Shown here piece by piece: positions 60,029 through 64,000 of a stretch of 64,000 nt of DNA. The notes under the pieces were generated by a model. That model was not told the DNA's origin and searched no databases. It saw only the letters and a list, made by a program, of their open reading frames with translations. Position 1 is the stretch's first letter; each line of letters begins with the position of its first letter. Origin of the DNA: an uncultured Bacteroidales bacterium (GTDB lineage Bacteria > Bacteroidota > Bacteroidia > Bacteroidales > P3); assembly GCA_900316965.1 (NCBI GenBank), contig ONEY01000001.1, forward strand, positions 224,565 through 288,564, read 5' to 3'. The position numbers and the translations under genes were made by a program.

Positions 60029-61519
60029 GTGGCTAACAGCAACAGCGATAATGTATTGAAATCTACATCCCTGAACAAGACGTTGATATCAGGTCTTTTC
60101 TGGGTGTTGCTTGCCAACTTGCTAGTGAAACCTTTATGGCTTCTCGGCATCGAGGTGGGTGTGCAGAATGCTGTGGGCACTGAGATGTACGGCTTCTACA
60201 TCGGCATATTCAACCTCACATACATCTTTAATATTCTGCTTGATTTGGGAGTGACCAACTACAACACTCGCAATATCGCACAATATCCTCATCTTATCAG
60301 CAAACATCTGTCGGGAATACTGAGCATTAAGCTGTTATTGCTGGCGTTGTATGCCTTGGTGACTTTCAGTGTTGGTGCCCTGTTGGGCTACGACACACAA
60401 CAGTTTCATCTGTTGGCAATACTGAGCTTCAACCAGTTCCTCAGCTCTATGATACTTTATCTGCGCAGTAATTTTGAGGGACTCTTGTTGTTTAAGTGGG
60501 ACAGCCTGCTTAGTGTTATGGACCGAGTGTTGATGATAGCCATCTGTGGCGCAATGCTTTGGTCTCCGACAAGTGGTGGAATGACGATATTCAAATTTGC
60601 TTATGCTCAAACAGCTGCATATCTTATAACCGTTGTTTTGGCTTTGTGGGTGCTGGTGCGCAAAACAGGGTTGCGCAAATTGCATTGGAACAAACCTTTC
60701 ACATTGGCGATACTGAAAAAAAGTCTGCCTTTCGCGTTGCTAGTTCTGCTCATGGCCAGCTACAACCGCTTGGATCCTGTTCTGCTTCAGCTTTTTTCTC
60801 CCGATGGTGCTGGCGACTATAATGCTGGTGTCTATGCTGGTGCTTTTCGACTGCTCGACGCCCTGACGATGATAGCATATCTTGTTTCGGTCCCCTTGCT
60901 GCCTATCTTTTCAAAGATGACGAAGAACGACACAGCCAAAGGAGAACTTGGGGAAACGGTGAGGATGATGTTCTCCATGATGATGGTCTTCGCCGTGACT
61001 GCGTCATGTGCCCTCGCCAGCATGGACAAGGATTTGATGACGCTGTTCTATGACAGTAATGAGGCGGACTATGCGGCTGTGTTTCGCATAGTGATTTTCT
61101 GTATCATTCCTATTTCAACAACGTACGTATTTGGTACGCTACTTACCGCAGCAGGAAGACTAAAGAGTCTCAATATCTTTGCTTTGGCATCGTTGATTGT
61201 CAATATATTGGTCAACATCATACTCATACCTGGCTTGGGCGCCGAGGGTAGTGCCTTCGCGGCGCTCACGGCGCAGGTTTTTATGGCTGTGGCACAGGTG
61301 TTGGCCGCGGTAAAGATTTTTAAATTAAAACCATCGATGGGTTATATACTAAAACTGGTGTGTTTTACGTTAACTATTATTGGCTGCACCTTATTCACAC
61401 CCCACCTGCGTTGGTGGTTGGCGTTACCAGTGGTGACAATAATAGCTTTGGTGCTTGCCATAGTACTGAGACTTATAGATTTGAACTCAATAATCAGAAT
61501 AATTAAAAACGATAAATAA
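60029..61519 (+). CDS. Oligosaccharide/lipid flippase (MVF/Wzx type)
   Basis: A 496-residue membrane protein with about 12 to 14 helices, e.g. ISGLFWVLLANLLVKPLW near the start and ILVNIILIPGLGAEGSAFAAL near 390. It fits the MOP superfamily that flips polyprenyl-linked sugars. The start is a GTG at 60029 (ANSNSDNVLK follows); no in-frame ATG precedes the first helix. It lies 22 bases after the Ig-like lipoprotein and 7 bases before fabD. Substrate unknown. Confidence 0.88.
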   Translation: MANSNSDNVLKSTSLNKTLISGLFWVLLANLLVKPLWLLGIEVGVQNAVGTEMYGFYIGIFNLTYIFNILLDLGVTNYNTRNIAQYPHLISKHLSGILSIKLLLLALYALVTFSVGALLGYDTQQFHLLAILSFNQFLSSMILYLRSNFEGLLLFKWDSLLSVMDRVLMIAICGAMLWSPTSGGMTIFKFAYAQTAAYLITVVLALWVLVRKTGLRKLHWNKPFTLAILKKSLPFALLVLLMASYNRLDPVLLQLFSPDGAGDYNAGVYAGAFRLLDALTMIAYLVSVPLLPIFSKMTKNDTAKGELGETVRMMFSMMMVFAVTASCALASMDKDLMTLFYDSNEADYAAVFRIVIFCIIPISTTYVFGTLLTAAGRLKSLNIFALASLIVNILVNIILIPGLGAEGSAFAALTAQVFMAVAQVLAAVKIFKLKPSMGYILKLVCFTLTIIGCTLFTPHLRWWLALPVVTIIALVLAIVLRLIDLNSIIRIIKNDK

Positions 61520-61526
61520 GACAGAA

Positions 61527-62411
61527 ATGAAAAAAGCATACGTTTTCCCCGGTCAGGGAGCCCAATTTGTAGGTATGGGCAAAGACCTGTACGACAACAA
61601 CAAGCAATGTCGTGATATGTTCGAAACGGCTAATGATATCATTGGTTTTCGTATCACCGACCTTATGTTTGCCGGCACTCCTGAGGATTTGAAGCAAACC
61701 AAGGTCACACAGCCTGCCATTTTCCTGCATTCCACCATCCTTGCCGCTTATCTTGGCGACGCTTTCCAGCCCTCAATGGTTGGAGGTCATTCTTTGGGCG
61801 AATTTTCAGCTCTTGTTGCCGCCAAAGCTATGAGTTTCGAAGATGGTCTGCGTCTCGTCATAGCCCGTGCCAACGCCATGCAGAAATGCTGCGAGGCCAA
61901 TCCGTCGACTATGGCGGCAGTATTGAAACTTGACGACAAAACTGTCGAGGATATATGTGCCTCAGTGGAGGGTGAAATCGTTGTCGCCGCCAACTATAAC
62001 TGTCCTGGCCAGCTGGTTATCAGCGGTACCGTTGAGGGTATCAACAAGGCTTGCGAGTTGGTGAAAGAAGCCAAAGGCCGTGCGCTTCCCCTTGCTGTTG
62101 GTGGAGCTTTCCATTCGCCACTTATGGAGCCTGCTCGCGTCGAGCTGAGCCAAGCCATCGAAAAGACCGTCTTCCAGGCACCTGTATGCCCTTGCTATCA
62201 GAATGTCAACGCTATGCCTGTAACTGACCCCGCCGAAATCAAGGCTAACCTCAACAAGCAGCTTACCGCTCCTGTGCGCTGGACAGCAACAGTGCAAAAC
62301 ATGCTTCGCGATGGCGCTGAGGAATTTATCGAGGTAGGTCCCGGCACCGCACTCCAAGGCATGATTAAGCGTGTTAACGCTGAAGCCAATGCTCATTCGG
62401 CAGAGTATTAA
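61527..62411 (+). CDS. fabD: Malonyl-CoA:ACP transacylase
   Basis: Loads malonyl groups onto ACP for fatty-acid synthesis. FPGQGAQFVGMG at 7-18, the active-site Ser89 in GGHSLGEFSAL, the Gln/Arg region and GGAFHSPLM with catalytic His at about 195 are all present; length 294 is typical. It follows the flippase by 7 bases. Confidence 0.96.
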   Translation: MKKAYVFPGQGAQFVGMGKDLYDNNKQCRDMFETANDIIGFRITDLMFAGTPEDLKQTKVTQPAIFLHSTILAAYLGDAFQPSMVGGHSLGEFSALVAAKAMSFEDGLRLVIARANAMQKCCEANPSTMAAVLKLDDKTVEDICASVEGEIVVAANYNCPGQLVISGTVEGINKACELVKEAKGRALPLAVGGAFHSPLMEPARVELSQAIEKTVFQAPVCPCYQNVNAMPVTDPAEIKANLNKQLTAPVRWTATVQNMLRDGAEEFIEVGPGTALQGMIKRVNAEANAHSAEY

Positions 62412-62434
62412 TTAGAAATATAATATCAATCATC

Positions 62435-62635
62435 ATGTCTGACAACATTAAAAAACTGACTCGCAATGTGCGAGACAAGAGAATCGCCGGCGTATGCGGT
62501 GGTTTGGCCCGCTATCTCGATGTTGACCCTAATGTGGTCAGAATTATCTTCTTGATAGCTCTTCTCGTTGTCGGAGGAGGCCTTTTTGCCTACTTGATTA
62601 TTTGGCTTATAGCTCCCGAAGACCCCAATTATTAA
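62435..62635 (+). CDS. PspC-domain protein
   Basis: A 66-residue protein with the PspC fold: KRIAGVCGGLARYLDVDPN then a single hydrophobic helix (IIFLIALLVVGGGLFAYLII) and a short APEDP end. PspC proteins belong to phage-shock or envelope-stress responses. It is 23 bases after fabD. Confidence 0.9.
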   Translation: MSDNIKKLTRNVRDKRIAGVCGGLARYLDVDPNVVRIIFLIALLVVGGGLFAYLIIWLIAPEDPNY

Positions 62636-62667
62636 TCTATATTTCGCATCATAAAACGTTTTAAACT

Positions 62668-62877
62668 ATGTTATTGAATATTGGTGGAACGGAAATTCTG
62701 GTCATTCTCGTAATTGTTTTGGTCCTTTTCGGAGGCAGGAAGATACCTGAGCTCATGAAAGGTCTAGGCAAAGGAGTGAAAGAATACAAGAATGCCGTCA
62801 ACGGCATTGAAAAGGAGATAAGCAACATCTCGACCAAAGAGGACGAGAACAAAGACAAGAGTAGCGCTTCAGAATGA
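62668..62877 (+). CDS. tatA: Twin-arginine translocase subunit TatA
   Basis: A 69-residue protein with one N-terminal membrane helix ([15 protein letters not shown]) followed by the amphipathic [20 protein letters not shown] and a charged tail, the TatA/E layout. Its stop overlaps the tatC start by 4 bases. No tatB is adjacent, so a minimal TatAC system is likely. Confidence 0.93.
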   Translation: MLLNIGGTEILVILVIVLVLFGGRKIPELMKGLGKGVKEYKNAVNGIEKEISNISTKEDENKDKSSASE

Positions 62878-63650
62878 ACTTCTGGGGTCATGTCGAGGTG
62901 CTGCGGTGGACGTTGATTCGTTCGCTAGCTGTTGTTGCAGCCTTGGCAGTGGCAGCATTTTGCTTCAAAGAAATTGTCTTTGATGGTATAGTGCTGGCTC
63001 CCTGTAGTTCTGATTTTATCACCTATCGTGCCTTGTGCCGCCTGGGAAATCTTCTGGGTTTTGAAGGTCTCTGCTTCACCACCGGCACCATAGAGATGAT
63101 CAACATCAATCTGGCCTCACAGCTGATGACACACATCAGCATTTCATTTTACCTTGCCATCATCATAGCCATGCCTTATATCGTTACTGAGGCATGGCTT
63201 TTTGTTTCTCCTGCTCTATACAAAAATGAGCGTCGTCCCGCGCGTCTTGCCGTCTTGGCTTTCTTTGTGCAGTTCTATATGGGACTGGCTTTGGCATATT
63301 TTATCATTTTCCCATTGACATATAATTTTTTAGGCAATTACCAAGTTAGTGAGAACATCGTCAATCAAATATCTCTCAACTCTTATATTAGCACCTTTAT
63401 AGGTATGTTGCTGACGATGGGACTAGTGTTTGAGATGCCTGTTGTAGCCTACTTTTTTGCCAAGATTGGAGTGTTACACAGCGAAATGTTTAGCCGCTAT
63501 CGTAAGATAGCCATAGTGGTGGCTGCGGTACTAGCGGCTTTTATAACGCCATCGACAGATGTCTTCACCATGATGCTAGTCGCAATGCCGCTATACTTGC
63601 TATACGAGTTCTCGGCAGTGGTGGTAAGAAAAGTCGAGAAAGAGTCTTAA
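62874..63650 (+). CDS. tatC: Twin-arginine translocase subunit TatC
   Basis: A 258-residue membrane protein with about six helices; [15 protein letters not shown] (the HLxELRxR-like start), the [13 protein letters not shown] loop and [23 protein letters not shown] near the end match TatC. With TatA it exports folded proteins carrying a twin-arginine signal. It ends inside the terminator hairpin at 63642. Confidence 0.94.
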   Translation: MNFWGHVEVLRWTLIRSLAVVAALAVAAFCFKEIVFDGIVLAPCSSDFITYRALCRLGNLLGFEGLCFTTGTIEMININLASQLMTHISISFYLAIIIAMPYIVTEAWLFVSPALYKNERRPARLAVLAFFVQFYMGLALAYFIIFPLTYNFLGNYQVSENIVNQISLNSYISTFIGMLLTMGLVFEMPVVAYFFAKIGVLHSEMFSRYRKIAIVVAAVLAAFITPSTDVFTMMLVAMPLYLLYEFSAVVVRKVEKES

Positions 63651-63676
63651 GCCATAAATGGTTTAAGACTCTTTTT
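63642..63676 (+). terminator. Terminator of the tat operon
   Basis: GAGTCTTAAGCCAT (63642-63655) pairs with ATGGTTTAAGACTC (63658-63671), one mismatch near the middle, followed by five T. The stop codon of tatC lies in the left arm. Confidence 0.85.
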
Positions 63677-63906
63677 ATTGAGGAGTATGGAGGTTTGACG
63701 TTATATTTGTCATCATTTTAGTGTCAGGAGTACTTTTCATACTTTTGTATGTATATGGTATTGGTCTTAGTTCTTTCGCTTTTGCGATAGAACAGGGCAA
63801 GATAGTATGCCGGCTATGACCAATATGCCCGAAACAAATGCCAATCGAACATTTATTTCAACGACCGATTGGGTATAAATCATAACTGTCGATATAGCAA
63901 AAAAAA
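63677..63906. other. Intergenic region near the right edge
   Basis: About 230 bases. A 38-codon minus-strand frame (63767-63883) beginning MIYTQSVVEI has one hydrophobic stretch (GILVIAGILSC), but is short, and I have no support for it. Otherwise nothing recognised. Confidence 0.35.
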
Positions 63907-63933
63907 GGGGCGGCACCTTTCGGAGCCGCCCCT
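63907..63933 (-). terminator. Terminator for a minus-strand gene
   Basis: On the minus strand AGGGGCGGCTCC, a GAAA loop region, then GGTGCCGCCCCT, followed by T. It lies 45 bases after the stop of the gene entering from the right edge. Confidence 0.75.
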
Positions 63934-63977
63934 AATATCGGAGTTACAAATCGGACCTTATGTCCGATAGGATTATG

Positions 63978-64000
63978 TTACTTCACGATGAGTTTCTTCA
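63978..64000 (-). CDS. Extreme C-terminus of a gene entering from the right, T9SS sorting tail
   Basis: On the minus strand the last six codons read KKLIVK then TAA. This ending is typical of type A T9SS C-terminal sorting domains (...KKLIVK). The remainder is outside the window, and six residues cannot prove it, but the terminator behind supports a real gene end. Confidence 0.45.

Noticed and set aside
63767..63883. 38-codon minus-strand frame with one hydrophobic segment
   Set aside because: Too short and unsupported; kept only as an observation in the intergenic note.

Overview
The window is chromosomal DNA of a Bacteroidota bacterium, most likely order Bacteroidales; I cannot name genus or species. 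The evidence is: repeated use of the Bacteroidetes -33/-7 promoter (TTTG, about 19 bases, TAnnTTTG) instead of sigma70 boxes; start codons that mostly lack Shine-Dalgarno sequences; Bacteroidetes-type families (DUF4175, DUF4290, DUF4954, TonB-dependent receptor); a protein with a gliding-motility/type IX secretion C-terminal domain; and a bacterial serine palmitoyltransferase. About 80% of the window is ordinary core genome.

Layout. 0-2.4 kb: a DUF4175 membrane protein cut by the window edge, a lipoprotein, an SDR oxidoreductase and a small CxGTCPxC protein. 2.4-7.3 kb (minus): rpiB, a lutB-like iron-sulfur protein, deoC, serine palmitoyltransferase and a GNAT-like protein, closely spaced and probably co-transcribed; the last two, perhaps with the nearby SDR, suggest sphingolipid/ceramide synthesis. 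8.2-21.6 kb (plus): nadA, a YbaK-type deacylase, an RluA-type pseudouridine synthase, DUF4290-murA, a CpsB-type phosphatase, purB, an ABC exporter overlapping a T9SS-type secreted protein, nadK, a ureohydrolase-fold protein with altered metal ligands, and a lipoprotein. 21.6-25.3 kb: a TPP-riboswitch thiamine uptake operon (outer-membrane receptor, PnuT-type permease, thiamine pyrophosphokinase). 25.5-31.3 kb (minus): purD, a PAP2 phosphatase, a FecCD-type ABC importer, a YhcC-type radical SAM protein and a LutA-like protein. 31.7 kb: a PrsW-type protease, then tRNA-Ala(GGC).

32.85-43.12 kb is an integrated element of about 10.25 kb in the 3' end of that tRNA gene. It is bounded by 16-bp direct repeats, and just inside each end lies a tandem pair of an 11-bp TTTTTATCACG-type motif. 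It carries only a 5'-truncated serine recombinase, two small ORFs, an operon of one predicted cytoplasmic and five predicted exported proteins of no known function (34.7-39.9 kb), a compact three-gene unknown operon on the other strand, and an AbiEi/AbiEii toxin-antitoxin pair next to the right end. This is the part most likely to hold an undescribed system.

43.1-49 kb is a flank with signs of decay: a coding remnant, an outer-membrane barrel protein, an AraC regulator, a broken ketopantoate reductase gene, a nucleoside-hydrolase-like lipoprotein with a late frameshift, and a class A acid phosphatase. 49.2-50.9 kb: queC-queD-queE behind a preQ1-I riboswitch. 51-56 kb (minus): nagB with DUF4954, and recQ. 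56.1-63.7 kb (plus): arabinose-5-phosphate isomerase, lptB, an Ig-like lipoprotein, a flippase, fabD, a PspC protein, tatA and tatC. The last bases hold the very end of a minus-strand gene whose tail looks like a T9SS sorting signal.
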